DNA from: Hoeflea sp.
GTDB taxonomy: Bacteria; Pseudomonadota; Alphaproteobacteria; Rhizobiales; Rhizobiaceae
Assembly: GCA_019084245.1 (NCBI GenBank)
Contig: JAHRFE010000009.1
Location: 1-64,000 of the forward strand
Direction of reading: 5' to 3'
DNA: 64,000 bases
Position numbers and translations under genes: made by a program. How positions within the stretch are numbered: the first letter of the stretch is position 1; each line of letters starts with the position of its first letter. The notes under the pieces are model-generated. The model was not told the DNA's origin. It saw only the letters and a program-made list of their open reading frames with translations, and ran no database searches. Shown one piece after another: positions 17,624 to 25,878 of the stretch.

Positions 17624-18523
17624 ATGAGCAACGAAACCTACATCGCCAGCCCCTCGGTGGTTGCCTATGCCGGGCGCAAGAAGATCGACCTGTCCGATGT
17701 CGCACGCAAATCCGGTCGGCTCACACTCGCCAAGGAAGATGTAGACAGTCACATGAACCAGTCAGCGCCCACAGCATCATCCACGCCCGCCGCCGGCGAA
17801 TACTGGGACGTGGATCACGCGGCATTCGGGCCGGTCAGCCCGGAGCCCTTGTCCCGAATGGCCCGGGTCGCAAGTGCGAATCTCTCGGCCGCCAATGCCA
17901 TGATCCCGCAAGTCACCCATCACGATCGGGCGGACATGCGCAGGCTGGAGGCTTTTCGCGCGTCTCAAAAGGCGGAAGCCGCGCGACGCGGTGTGCGGCT
18001 CACGGCTCTCGCCTTTCACGTCAAGGCGCTGGCAATCTGCCTGCAGGAATTTCCCCGCTTCAATGCCTCGCTTTCTCCGGACGGAGGAACCCTTGTCCTC
18101 AAGCATTATGTCCATATCGGCATTGCCGTGGACACGCCGCATGGCCTTTTGGTTCCGGTCATTCGCGACGCGGACAAGAAGGGGTTGTGGCAGATCGCGG
18201 CCAGCATCGCCGATCTGGCGACACGGGCCCAGGCGCGCAAGATCCGCCCGGACGAAATGGGCGGCGCCTCGATGTCGATCTCGAACCTGGGCGGCATCGG
18301 CGGAACGGCATTCACGCCGATTGTCAATCCGCCCGAACTGGCGATACTGGGAATCACGCGCACCGAGACCGTGCCTGTCTGGGAGGATGAAAGATGGAGG
18401 CCCGTGCCGATGACGCCGCTCGATTTGTCTTACGATCACCGGGTGATCAATGGCGCGGACGCCGCGCGCTTCCTGGCGCGCTACGCGAAGCTCCTTGCCG
18501 ATCCGCGCCGGATGGTGATCTGA
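17624..18523 (+). CDS. Dihydrolipoamide acyltransferase catalytic subunit without lipoyl domain (split E2)
   Basis: 299 residues. A peripheral-subunit-binding domain (about 6-44, ASPSVVAYAGRKKIDL) is followed by the acyltransferase domain (about 65-299) with MSISNLGGIGGTAFTPIVNPP and the active site SYDHRVINGADAARF. His272 is present and the usual Asp of HxxxDG is Asn276, a substitution I recall from some bacterial E2p enzymes. There is no lipoyl domain, so it must use lipoyl groups carried in trans by the product of 14799-16178. Starts one base after the aldehyde dehydrogenase stop. No E3 gene is present. Confidence 0.87.
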   Translation: MSNETYIASPSVVAYAGRKKIDLSDVARKSGRLTLAKEDVDSHMNQSAPTASSTPAAGEYWDVDHAAFGPVSPEPLSRMARVASANLSAANAMIPQVTHHDRADMRRLEAFRASQKAEAARRGVRLTALAFHVKALAICLQEFPRFNASLSPDGGTLVLKHYVHIGIAVDTPHGLLVPVIRDADKKGLWQIAASIADLATRAQARKIRPDEMGGASMSISNLGGIGGTAFTPIVNPPELAILGITRTETVPVWEDERWRPVPMTPLDLSYDHRVINGADAARFLARYAKLLADPRRMVI

Positions 18524-18527
18524 TCCG

Positions 18528-19289
18528 ATGAGCCTCGCACTCGACCTATCCGGACAAACCGCACTCGTCACCGGCTGCAAGCGCGGCATAGGCCTGGCAG
18601 TCTGCAAGACGCTGGCGGAGGCGGGCGCGGACGTCATCGGCGTCAGTGCGACGCTCGAAGCGCAGGGCAGCGCGGCGGAGACTGCGGTCCGCTCCGCCGG
18701 ACGGGAGTTCACTGCCCGCCGGTGCGATTTCTCCGACCGTGACGCAACGCTCGCCTTCGCAGGCGAGATGGAACAGCGCGGCGACATCTCCATCCTGGTC
18801 AACAATGCCGGCACGATCCGCCGTGCACCGGCGGCGGAACATCCGCTTGCGGATTGGGACCATGTTCAGGCCGTCAATTGCGACGCCCCCTTCATCCTAA
18901 CCCAGGCGCTGGGAAGGTCCATGCTTGCCCGCGGTTCCGGCAAGATCGTCTTTGTCGCTTCGGTGCTGAGCTTTCAGGGCGGCATCAATGTGCCGGGCTA
19001 TGCCGCGAGCAAGGGCGCGATCGCGCAGATGGTGCGGGCGTTTGCCAATGAATGGGCCGCCAGAGGCATCAATGTCAACGGCATCGCACCTGGCTATATC
19101 GCCACCGACAACACGGCGGCACTGCAATCCGATCCGGATCGCACACGGGCATTGATGCAGCGCATTCCGGTTGAACGCTGGGGAAGCCCCCAAGAGATCG
19201 CCGAGCCGATAGCCTTTCTGTGCAGCGACCTCGCCCGGTTCATTCACGGAGCGATCCTGCCCGCCGATGGCGGCTGGCTGTCCAGATAA
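18528..19289 (+). CDS. SDR-family oxidoreductase (gluconate/deoxygluconate dehydrogenase-like)
   Basis: 253-residue classical SDR with TGCKRGIGLAV, NNAGTIRR, VASVLSFQGG and YAASK; it ends SRFIHG-like then ILPADGGWLS. Style resembles KduD/Ga5DH enzymes rather than the two diol-type SDRs upstream. It begins 4 bp after the E2 catalytic subunit and is the last gene of the plus-strand operon. Substrate unknown. Confidence 0.88.
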   Translation: MSLALDLSGQTALVTGCKRGIGLAVCKTLAEAGADVIGVSATLEAQGSAAETAVRSAGREFTARRCDFSDRDATLAFAGEMEQRGDISILVNNAGTIRRAPAAEHPLADWDHVQAVNCDAPFILTQALGRSMLARGSGKIVFVASVLSFQGGINVPGYAASKGAIAQMVRAFANEWAARGINVNGIAPGYIATDNTAALQSDPDRTRALMQRIPVERWGSPQEIAEPIAFLCSDLARFIHGAILPADGGWLSR

Positions 19290-19368
19290 GGGCACTTGCT
19301 TTCAGCTGGACAATTTTGGGCCTCGGCCAGCAGCCATGGTATTGGAGCGGGAACCCGTCCTGCTGCGC

Positions 19369-19385
19369 ACTTCAGCACCTGAAGT
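19369..19385. terminator. Small hairpin between convergent genes
   Basis: ACTTCAG and CTGAAGT form a 7-bp stem around CAC, in the 103-bp gap between the SDR and the converging glycerate kinase gene. No T-run follows, so a terminator role is only suggested by position. Confidence 0.3.
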
Positions 19386-19392
19386 CGCAAAT

Positions 19393-20676
19393 CTACATCT
19401 GATCCGGCAGATCACCGACAAGGATCGCGCGGAAATCATTGACATTGGTTCCGGTCGGGCCGGTGACAAACAGATCATCGATGGCGTCAAACGCGGACCA
19501 AGCATCATTGGCTGCAAGACTTGCGAGCGGGTCCATGCCCTTGGACCAGAGTTGGCTTGCGGTGCCGGGACCGGCGAAAGCGCCGGCATTTTCTTCCGAG
19601 CCGTCAATGCCATCGGTGTCGGCGGCAAGCGCCGCGATCCCCTCGATACCGTCAATGGCGGCGGCAAAGGACAAGAGGAACTCCGTGTTCCGACCGCCCC
19701 TGCCCTTGCCGCGCAGGGTGACGGTCGTTTCACCGCCGGACAGGATAACCACCGGCTTGGTGAAGGGACGGTCACGGCTCGCCACTTCCCTGGCAATGGC
19801 AGCGTGCACCAGTCCTACATCGCGTGCCTCACCCTCGATGGCATCCGACAGGATAATGGCTGCAACGCCCCTGCCTCTTGCCAATTCCGCTGCTGCCTCA
19901 AGCGACAGGCAGGCGGAGGCAATGATGCGTGTTTCGTTGCGCCCAAAAACAGGATCGTCCGGACGCGGCGGCAGATCATTGCCCCGCTCCAGATGCGCGC
20001 GGATCTTCTCGGGCAGCTTGATGCCGCGCGCGGCCACCATCGCCCGAACCTGGGTCAGCGTGACCTCATCGGGAACCGTCGGGCCGGAAGCAACCTGGCA
20101 GGCCTGGTCGCCGGGCACGTCGGAAACCACCAGCGACACCACCCTTGCAGGCCAGGCGGCGGCGGCAAGTCGGCCACCCTTGATCCGGCTTGCATGTTTA
20201 CGGATCGCGTTCATCACCCCGATCGGCGCGCCTGACGCCAGAAGAACCTGATTGAGTTGCTGCTCATCTTCAAGGGACATGCCCTCAGGCGGAGCAGGCA
20301 ACAGCGCGGAGCCGCCGCCACAGATGAGCGCCACCACCAGATCGTCTTCCGTCAGCCCCGAAACCGCGTCGAACAATGCCTGCGAAGCGGCCAGCCCGGC
20401 ACTGTCAGGCACGGGATGGCTGGCTTCGAGAACGGTGATGGATTTGCACGGCGTGGCATAGCCGTATCGGGTCACCACCGTGCCGGTCAGTGGCCCGTCC
20501 CAAAGCTCCTCAAAGGCCGCAGCCAATTGCGCAGCCCCCTTGCCTGCGCCGACAACAACGGTCTTGCCCTTTGGTCTTGGAGGAAGCGCGTCCTTGAGGG
20601 CGCGCCTTGGATCGGCGCGCAACACGGCGGCCTCGAACAGGCGGCTCAGAAATTCTCGCTTTCGAATATCAATCAC
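19393..20676 (-). CDS. Glycerate 2-kinase (MOFRL family, TtuD/GckA-like)
   Basis: 427 residues. The N-terminal DUF4147 part has VVGAGKGAAQLA, EASHPVPD and the glycine-rich CGGGSALLPAP. The C-terminal MOFRL domain has SGGETTVTLRGKGRGGRN and AADTDGIDG. The family phosphorylates D-glycerate to 2-phosphoglycerate using ATP. The ATG overlaps the Dabb gene stop by 4 bp. It could feed glycerate from hydroxyacid or tartronate metabolism into glycolysis; which local pathway uses it is unclear. Confidence 0.92.
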   Translation of the reverse strand: MIDIRKREFLSRLFEAAVLRADPRRALKDALPPRPKGKTVVVGAGKGAAQLAAAFEELWDGPLTGTVVTRYGYATPCKSITVLEASHPVPDSAGLAASQALFDAVSGLTEDDLVVALICGGGSALLPAPPEGMSLEDEQQLNQVLLASGAPIGVMNAIRKHASRIKGGRLAAAAWPARVVSLVVSDVPGDQACQVASGPTVPDEVTLTQVRAMVAARGIKLPEKIRAHLERGNDLPPRPDDPVFGRNETRIIASACLSLEAAAELARGRGVAAIILSDAIEGEARDVGLVHAAIAREVASRDRPFTKPVVILSGGETTVTLRGKGRGGRNTEFLLSFAAAIDGIEGIAALAADTDGIDGSEENAGAFAGPGTASQLWSKGMDPLASLAANDAWSAFDAIDDLFVTGPTGTNVNDFRAILVGDLPDQM

Positions 20677-20984
20677 ACTTCAATATCACACACAAATACG
20701 CCATCCGCACCGCCCTCAAGCCGGGCCACGATCTGTGCTCCGATGGCCTTATGAACACTGTCTTCGAGATAGGCATTTCGAACGGTTTCATCGGCGAAGT
20801 CAAACCAGAACATGTCGTTGAAGCCGCGCACCAGCGGAATCTCGACACTGACATTGGTGCGGTGCTGAAAATCAAGGATCCCGTCAATGTGGCCGGACAA
20901 GCCGGCGAGCTGATCATAGATCGATAGCCTGTCCGCCTCGCTGGCGTTTTCGGCAAACCGCAAATGCACGATATGGCGTATCAT
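20673..20984 (-). CDS. Dabb (stress-response A/B barrel) domain protein
   Basis: 103 residues covering a single dimeric ferredoxin-like Dabb domain: it starts MIRHIVHLRF, has a central GFNDMFWFDFADE strand and a late HKAIGAQIV helix. Such small proteins occur beside sugar-acid genes; their activity is seldom known. It precedes glycerate 2-kinase with a 4-bp overlap. Confidence 0.85.
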   Translation of the reverse strand: MIRHIVHLRFAENASEADRLSIYDQLAGLSGHIDGILDFQHRTNVSVEIPLVRGFNDMFWFDFADETVRNAYLEDSVHKAIGAQIVARLEGGADGVFVCDIEV

Positions 20985-21110
20985 GACCTGGCCTATGCTG
21001 GGGCTTATGAGACAATCTGTGGGAATAGATTGATCACAATAGGCCGCCGAGGGCCAGCAGTAAACCTGTCATAACTTGCGCCACTGTCCGATTGGCGGCG
21101 CCACCGGGCA

Positions 21111-21932
21111 TCAGGTAGGTGCAGCGTGATCCATGATCGAGTGAGGCAGGACGAAGAGGCCGTTGGACGGTTGGACGCCGACGCGCAGGCGGCACCCGAA
21201 TGTCTCCGACAGCGCAGCGTCGCTCATGACGGTTTCGGGCGCCCCCGAAGTCACCACCTTGCCCGAAGACAAGAGCGTGACCTGATCGGCAAACATCGCC
21301 GTCAGGTTGAGGTCGTGCATCACCGCGATGACACCACCGCCCCGCCGCGCATAATCCGCCGCCAGTTCCATGACCCCTATCTGGTGTCGGATGTCGAGGC
21401 TCGACACCGGCTCGTCGAGAAACAGCCAGCATGGCCCGCCATCGTCTACCGGCTCCCATATCTGGCAAAGGACCCGAGCCAATTGCACGCGCTGCCGCTC
21501 GCCACCTGACAGTTCCTGGTAGAAACGTCCGGCAAATCCGGCGAGATCGACGGCAGCCAGGGCTTGCGTCACGAGCCTGTCGCTCCAGGTGCGGCTGACG
21601 GGCGGATCTGATTTGGCCGAAACGCCGATGCGCACGACTTCAGCGACCGTGAATGGAAAACTCAGTGTGGTCTCCTGGGCCAGGACGCCGCGTCGGGCGG
21701 CCATCTGATGCGGCTTCAGCTTGGCGATGTCATGACCGTTCAGGCGGATCGTGCCGCTATGGGGCAAGTCGCCGCACAGCGCCTTGAGAAGCGTTGTCTT
21801 GCCGGAACCATTGGGTCCGGCAATCACGCTGATGCACCCGGCACGCGCCTCGAAGGCGATGTCGTGGAGGATCGTATGTTGACCATATCGCACGGTCAGG
21901 TTTTCGGCTTCAACCGTCAATGCAGGTCTCAC
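21111..21932 (-). CDS. hmuV: Heme ABC transporter ATP-binding protein
   Basis: 273-residue single ATPase: Walker A GPNGSGKTTLLKAL, signature ELSGGERQRVQLARVL, Walker B WLFLDEPVSSLDIRHQ and the switch His in VMHDLN. Energises heme transfer through HmuU into the cytoplasm. It overlaps hmuU by 4 bp and is the last gene of the heme operon; 126 bp without a gene separate it from the Dabb start. Confidence 0.93.
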   Translation of the reverse strand: MRPALTVEAENLTVRYGQHTILHDIAFEARAGCISVIAGPNGSGKTTLLKALCGDLPHSGTIRLNGHDIAKLKPHQMAARRGVLAQETTLSFPFTVAEVVRIGVSAKSDPPVSRTWSDRLVTQALAAVDLAGFAGRFYQELSGGERQRVQLARVLCQIWEPVDDGGPCWLFLDEPVSSLDIRHQIGVMELAADYARRGGGVIAVMHDLNLTAMFADQVTLLSSGKVVTSGAPETVMSDAALSETFGCRLRVGVQPSNGLFVLPHSIMDHAAPT

Positions 21933-23029
21933 AGGTCAATGATGCCGCGTCGGCGCAACAGGATCCAAAGGAAGAAGGGCGCGCCGATCGCCGCGGTGAC
22001 AATTCCGATCGGCAGTTCCGCCGGCGGCACGATGGTTCTGCTGATGCAATCGGCAAGAAGCAGGAAGATCGCGCCGAGCAGCCCTGCGGCGGGAAGCAGG
22101 TAGCGATGATCAGGACCGATCAGAAGCCTGAGGGCGTGAGGGACGATGATGCCGACAAATCCGATGCCGCCGGAAACCGCGACGGAAGCGCCGGTTGCCG
22201 CCGCGATCGCGAAGATGGCGACATTCTTCACAAACTGGACCGAGACACCCATGTGAACCGCGGCCGCTTCCCCGAAAGCCAACGCGTTGAGCCCGCGCGC
22301 CAGATAGGCGCTGACGAAGAGCGCCGGCAGGATGATCGGCATGATGGAAACCACCTTCTCCCAGGTGGCGCCGGCGAGCGAGCCCAGGCTCCAGAATGAA
22401 ATCTGGCGAAGTTGCAAGTCGTCGGCGACGAAGATGAGCAGGCCGGTCAGGGCAAGGGCAAAGGCGCCGAGCGCAATGCCGGCAAGCAGCATGGTTGCCA
22501 CCGACGTGCGCCGCTGCCGGGTGGCGATGCTGTAAAGAATGTAGGTCGAGGCGAGACCGCCCAGAAAGGCGGCGAACGGCAAGGCGTTGACCCCTGCGAA
22601 TTGCGAATAGGGCGCTAGCACCGTGCCACCGAGAACGATGATCGCCACAGCTCCCAGGCTGGCGCCGGCGGACACGCCGACGATGCCTGGATCTGCGAGA
22701 GGATTGCGGAAAAGGCCTTGCATGACCGCGCCCGAAACAGCCAGGGCAGCGCCGATCATCGCCCCCATGATCACCCGCGGTAGGCGGATGCTCATGATCA
22801 CGATCATGTCGACGGGCTTGAGTCCCTGGCCATCGTCAAGGCCTGCCCAGGTCATGAGGACGCGCAGGGTCGGCACATCGGATGCGCCGACTTGCAATGC
22901 AAAACCCATGGTCAGGACCAGCAGTACGGTCAATCCGGCAAGCGCGAAACGCGCGCGTACCGATCGATCGCCTTGAAGCGGCATGTGATATGCCGGTGCC
23001 GTCGGGCTTCGGGATAGACGCTGCAGCAT
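21929..23029 (-). CDS. hmuU: Heme ABC transporter permease (FecCD family)
   Basis: 366 residues with about ten hydrophobic helices and FecCD hallmarks: RLPRVIMGAMIGAALAVSGA, FRNPLADPGIVGVSAGASLG and GGIGFVGIIVPHALRLLIGPDHR. The last segment contains the loop that docks HmuV. Two bases separate it from hmuT. It works as a homodimer in the inner membrane. Confidence 0.93.
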   Translation of the reverse strand: MLQRLSRSPTAPAYHMPLQGDRSVRARFALAGLTVLLVLTMGFALQVGASDVPTLRVLMTWAGLDDGQGLKPVDMIVIMSIRLPRVIMGAMIGAALAVSGAVMQGLFRNPLADPGIVGVSAGASLGAVAIIVLGGTVLAPYSQFAGVNALPFAAFLGGLASTYILYSIATRQRRTSVATMLLAGIALGAFALALTGLLIFVADDLQLRQISFWSLGSLAGATWEKVVSIMPIILPALFVSAYLARGLNALAFGEAAAVHMGVSVQFVKNVAIFAIAAATGASVAVSGGIGFVGIIVPHALRLLIGPDHRYLLPAAGLLGAIFLLLADCISRTIVPPAELPIGIVTAAIGAPFFLWILLRRRGIIDL

Positions 23030-23031
23030 CC

Positions 23032-23928
23032 TCAGTTGCCCGGCGCCGCGACATCGCTGTAGAGGAATTGGCCCAGCTCGCGCGCGGCCTGGGCGGTCCG
23101 CGGACCGTAACCGAGAATGAAAAGACCATCCATCCCGACCACCCGGCCGGCCTTTCCTGCCGGGGTCGCGGCGATCGCCGGATGCGCCAGCACCTCCGCG
23201 TCGCTCGATGGGTCCCGGCCGCTCCGCATTCTCAGAATCACGTCGGGCGCCGCCTCGATCACCGCCTCATTGGAGACCTCCTTGTAGCCGCTGAACCCGG
23301 TCATGGCGTTGACGCCACCCGCCAGCGCGACAATGCCGGCTGCGTGGGTTTCGCTGCCGGCCGCCAGCAATCGCCCCCCCTCGATCGAGAGGAGAAACAG
23401 TACCTTGCGCTTGTCCGCGATTCCCGCCGCGGCTGTTTCAGCCGCCATAAGATCGGCGCCGACTTTCTCGGCAAGCGCTTCTCCGGCTTGCTCGCGACCA
23501 AGTGCCTTGCCCGTGGCGCGGGTCTTCTCGATGATCGAATTGCTGTCATAGCCATCCGGTATGACGATGACGGGAATGCCAGCCTGGCTGATGACGCTGG
23601 CGGCCTCTGGCGGACCGAAGCCTTCGAGCGCCAGGATCATGTCTGGATTGACCGACAGGACCCCCTCCGGCGAAAGCTGCCGGATATAACCGACATCCGG
23701 CAATTCTCGTGCAGCATCGGGAAACAGGCTGGTGCTGTCCCGGGCGATCAGCCGGTCTTCCTCACCGAGCGCATAGACGATCTCGGTGAGGGAGCCCCCG
23801 ATAACCACAATACGGTTCGGTTCTTCAGCCCGAGCGGCGACGGCAGTCCAACCCGTGCAGACATAGGCCGTGATCGCCACGGCGCTCAAGATCAGCTGGC
23901 GCCGGTTCAGCCTCACAACCGCGCTCAT
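23032..23928 (-). CDS. hmuT: Periplasmic heme-binding protein
   Basis: 298-residue class III binding protein. The N-terminal RLNRRQLILSAVAITAYVCT segment is a signal peptide, possibly Tat-like because of the twin Arg, cut near ARAEE. The mature protein has VIGGSLTEIVYALG with RDSTSLFPDAA and YIRQLSPEGVL, the usual HmuT heme-site region. Overlaps hmuS by 4 bp. Confidence 0.92.
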   Translation of the reverse strand: MSAVVRLNRRQLILSAVAITAYVCTGWTAVAARAEEPNRIVVIGGSLTEIVYALGEEDRLIARDSTSLFPDAARELPDVGYIRQLSPEGVLSVNPDMILALEGFGPPEAASVISQAGIPVIVIPDGYDSNSIIEKTRATGKALGREQAGEALAEKVGADLMAAETAAAGIADKRKVLFLLSIEGGRLLAAGSETHAAGIVALAGGVNAMTGFSGYKEVSNEAVIEAAPDVILRMRSGRDPSSDAEVLAHPAIAATPAGKAGRVVGMDGLFILGYGPRTAQAARELGQFLYSDVAAPGN

Positions 23929-24980
23929 CCTGCCACCCTATCGTGCTGTTGCACGCGTGGCAGTTGCTCCATGATCATCCGCCACCCTTCGCGCTCGTCC
24001 TGGCCTTCAATGCGCTTTCCGAAAAACTGGACGATGAGATCGCCCGCAGCATCATAGGCCTCAAGCGACGTGACGTGGCCCTTGTCGGTCGGCTTGCGGA
24101 CAGCCCAGACTTCCTTCACATGATCCTGGCGCAGATGAAGGTTGAACCCCGGGTCCAGCACATTGAGCCACGGCCCCATCTCCTTTATCGCTTCAACCGG
24201 TCCGGAATGGATCTGAATGCAACCGGGATTGCCGACAAAGCACATGATCGGAAGCTTCTCGTTTGCGGAAAGCCTGAGCATCGCCGCGACAGAGGACACG
24301 TCGATCTGCCAGGCGAAATCTTCACCGACCCCGCGCACCGCATCGATCCGCTCCAGGTCGAGCTTTTTCAGGATCGACACGAACTGGTGCGTATCCGTCA
24401 TCCGGCACCAGCTGTCGCGCAATTCGTCGAAAGTCACCACCGCCCCGGATCGTTTCGCGGGAACCGTCCTGGCTTCAAGCTGCATCGAGGCCGACTGGTC
24501 TTCATGAGCAAAGGCGGCAACGAGATCGCGCCATGCGTTGAGATTGGTGGCGGCGCGGGAGTGGATCTTGTGAACCGCCTCGCCATGAGCGTCAAAGAAT
24601 TGCAGGCTGTGGCGGACTGAATCTCCGTCGCGCGTTTCAACCGCGAAGGCATGGATCCAATGCTTGGAGAACATGCGCATGTCGATGGCGTCACCCAGCA
24701 TCATGGCTGCGTGTTTGCCCGGGTGAAACTTGTCGTAGACGCCGGTTTTCTCATGCACCGCGCTTTCATTGCGGGTCAGCGCCATGACCTCGCCGAGTGT
24801 TTCCAGGGCCGGGAAGATCAGGTTGAAATCGGCCTTCAGACGCGTCGTTCCCTCGCCGCACCAGGCAGCCACATAGTGTGCTTCTGCGATGCCGAGTGAC
24901 GCCGCAAGGTCACGCGCACGCATTTTCGGGTTTTCGGCCTGCGCCGCGCGTATCGCTGCAGGATCGAGTGTATCAGTCAT
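23925..24980 (-). CDS. hmuS: Hemin-degrading factor (HmuS/ChuS family)
   Basis: 351 residues made of two related halves (about 20-160 and 190-340), each with the family pattern of AWCGEGTTRL or FVGNPGCIQIHSG and a late WNVLDPGFNLHLR. Binds heme in the cytoplasm and degrades or delivers it. The start at 24980 lies 13 bp after the hemP stop. Confidence 0.92.
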   Translation of the reverse strand: MTDTLDPAAIRAAQAENPKMRARDLAASLGIAEAHYVAAWCGEGTTRLKADFNLIFPALETLGEVMALTRNESAVHEKTGVYDKFHPGKHAAMMLGDAIDMRMFSKHWIHAFAVETRDGDSVRHSLQFFDAHGEAVHKIHSRAATNLNAWRDLVAAFAHEDQSASMQLEARTVPAKRSGAVVTFDELRDSWCRMTDTHQFVSILKKLDLERIDAVRGVGEDFAWQIDVSSVAAMLRLSANEKLPIMCFVGNPGCIQIHSGPVEAIKEMGPWLNVLDPGFNLHLRQDHVKEVWAVRKPTDKGHVTSLEAYDAAGDLIVQFFGKRIEGQDEREGWRMIMEQLPRVQQHDRVAG

Positions 24981-24993
24981 TTGCCGAAGCCTC

Positions 24994-25206
24994 TTATTTG
25001 TTGAGAATCAGTTTGCCCTGTCGGGTAATCTTCAGGCGGTACAACGCCCCCTGATGCATGATGCCGATCTCGTTCGCCGCGCCGAATAGCTGGGCGCTGT
25101 CGTAGACGGGCATCTTTGGTGCAAAGGATGTTTCGATTGCGCGCAAGGACGCGGGCTGGAGTGATCCTGTCCGATCGTGTTCGTGCTGGCTCTTTGTAGT
25201 GTTCAT
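24994..25206 (-). CDS. hemP: Hemin uptake protein HemP
   Basis: 70 residues; I start at MNTTKSQHEHD (25206), since the longer frame to 25287 would run through the operator. The C-terminal half carries the HemP signature YDSAQLFG, IMHQGALYRLKITR and KLILNK. HemP is needed for full expression of heme-uptake genes in several proteobacteria. First gene of the heme operon, and the iron box is about 75 bp upstream. Confidence 0.9.
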   Translation of the reverse strand: MNTTKSQHEHDRTGSLQPASLRAIETSFAPKMPVYDSAQLFGAANEIGIMHQGALYRLKITRQGKLILNK

Positions 25207-25275
25207 GCTGGGATAATCCCTCGTCTCGCTGGGCTGGCGGCGTGCTGGCTGGGCGAGGGTTGATGGTCGTGCGTT

Positions 25276-25296
25276 AATTCTTGACAAGAATTATCA
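25276..25296. promoter_or_regulatory. Palindromic iron-response box (IRO/RirA-type) in the hemP-tonB divergent region
   Basis: AATTCTTGACAAGAATT (25276-25292) is a perfect 17-bp palindrome. Overlapping it, TGA (25282-25284), nine bases, then TCA (25294-25296) exactly fits the TGA-N9-TCA pattern described for RirA in rhizobia. TTGACA (25281-25286) inside it would be an ideal -35 for the plus-strand operon, so repressor binding would block the promoter. It is placed between two iron-uptake operons, so it could govern both. Confidence 0.7.
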
Positions 25297-25409
25297 TGTT
25301 TTATATCGAACACAATAGTTGAGCGAAAAATTCATATTTTTCTCTCCCTTCAGCATGCGAGCAAGCCCCGAGCCAGCCAGCACTCACCGCATTGAACAGG
25401 AGTAGCGTC

Positions 25410-25859
25410 ATGGGTTTGGCGAAGCGTCGCGTACATCTGACGTGCAGTATCGCGCTATGTGTTTCGGCGATTGGACTCAACGTCCACGCACAGGAAAAAG
25501 AGCCGGCGCCTGCCAGCCTCCATCTCGAACTCAACCGCCTAGAACAGAACGGCGGCGCCTGCCGCGCCACCCTGATCGCCAGAAACGGCTTTGAAGCCGG
25601 TCTGGACGAAGCCGGTTTCGAACTCGTGATGTTCGACAAGGCCGGCCTCATCAGCCTTATGACTGTTTTTGATTTCGGCATGCTGCCCGCTGGCAAGACC
25701 ATGGTTCGGCGTTTCGATCTGCCGCAAACCGCCTGCAGCGGGCTGACCCGCATTCTCGTCAATGGCGTGTCGCGTTGCGCTGGCGAAGGGATCGATATCA
25801 CCCATTGCCAGACAGATTTCACCACTTCAAATCGGACCGAGATCGAATTCGGCCGCTGA
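25410..25859 (+). CDS. Secreted protein of unknown function, first gene of the tonB operon
   Basis: 149 residues, no family recognised. The start ATG at 25410 is preceded by CAGGAG; a TTG 18 bp upstream is less likely. A signal peptide (RRVHLTCSIALCVSAIGL, cut near VHAQEK) is followed by a compact domain with three Cys residues (GACRATL, TACSGL, SRCAGE and THCQTD) that could form disulfides in the periplasm. It is co-directional with exbB 19 bp downstream, so a role in the TonB-dependent energy system or heme passage is plausible but unproven. Confidence 0.75.
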   Translation: MGLAKRRVHLTCSIALCVSAIGLNVHAQEKEPAPASLHLELNRLEQNGGACRATLIARNGFEAGLDEAGFELVMFDKAGLISLMTVFDFGMLPAGKTMVRRFDLPQTACSGLTRILVNGVSRCAGEGIDITHCQTDFTTSNRTEIEFGR

Positions 25860-25878
25860 AACCAGAAGGGCACCCCAG

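Noticed and set aside
21034-21468. Open frame antisense/shifted to hmuV
   Set aside because: It overlaps the well-supported hmuV gene in another frame and shows no family features.
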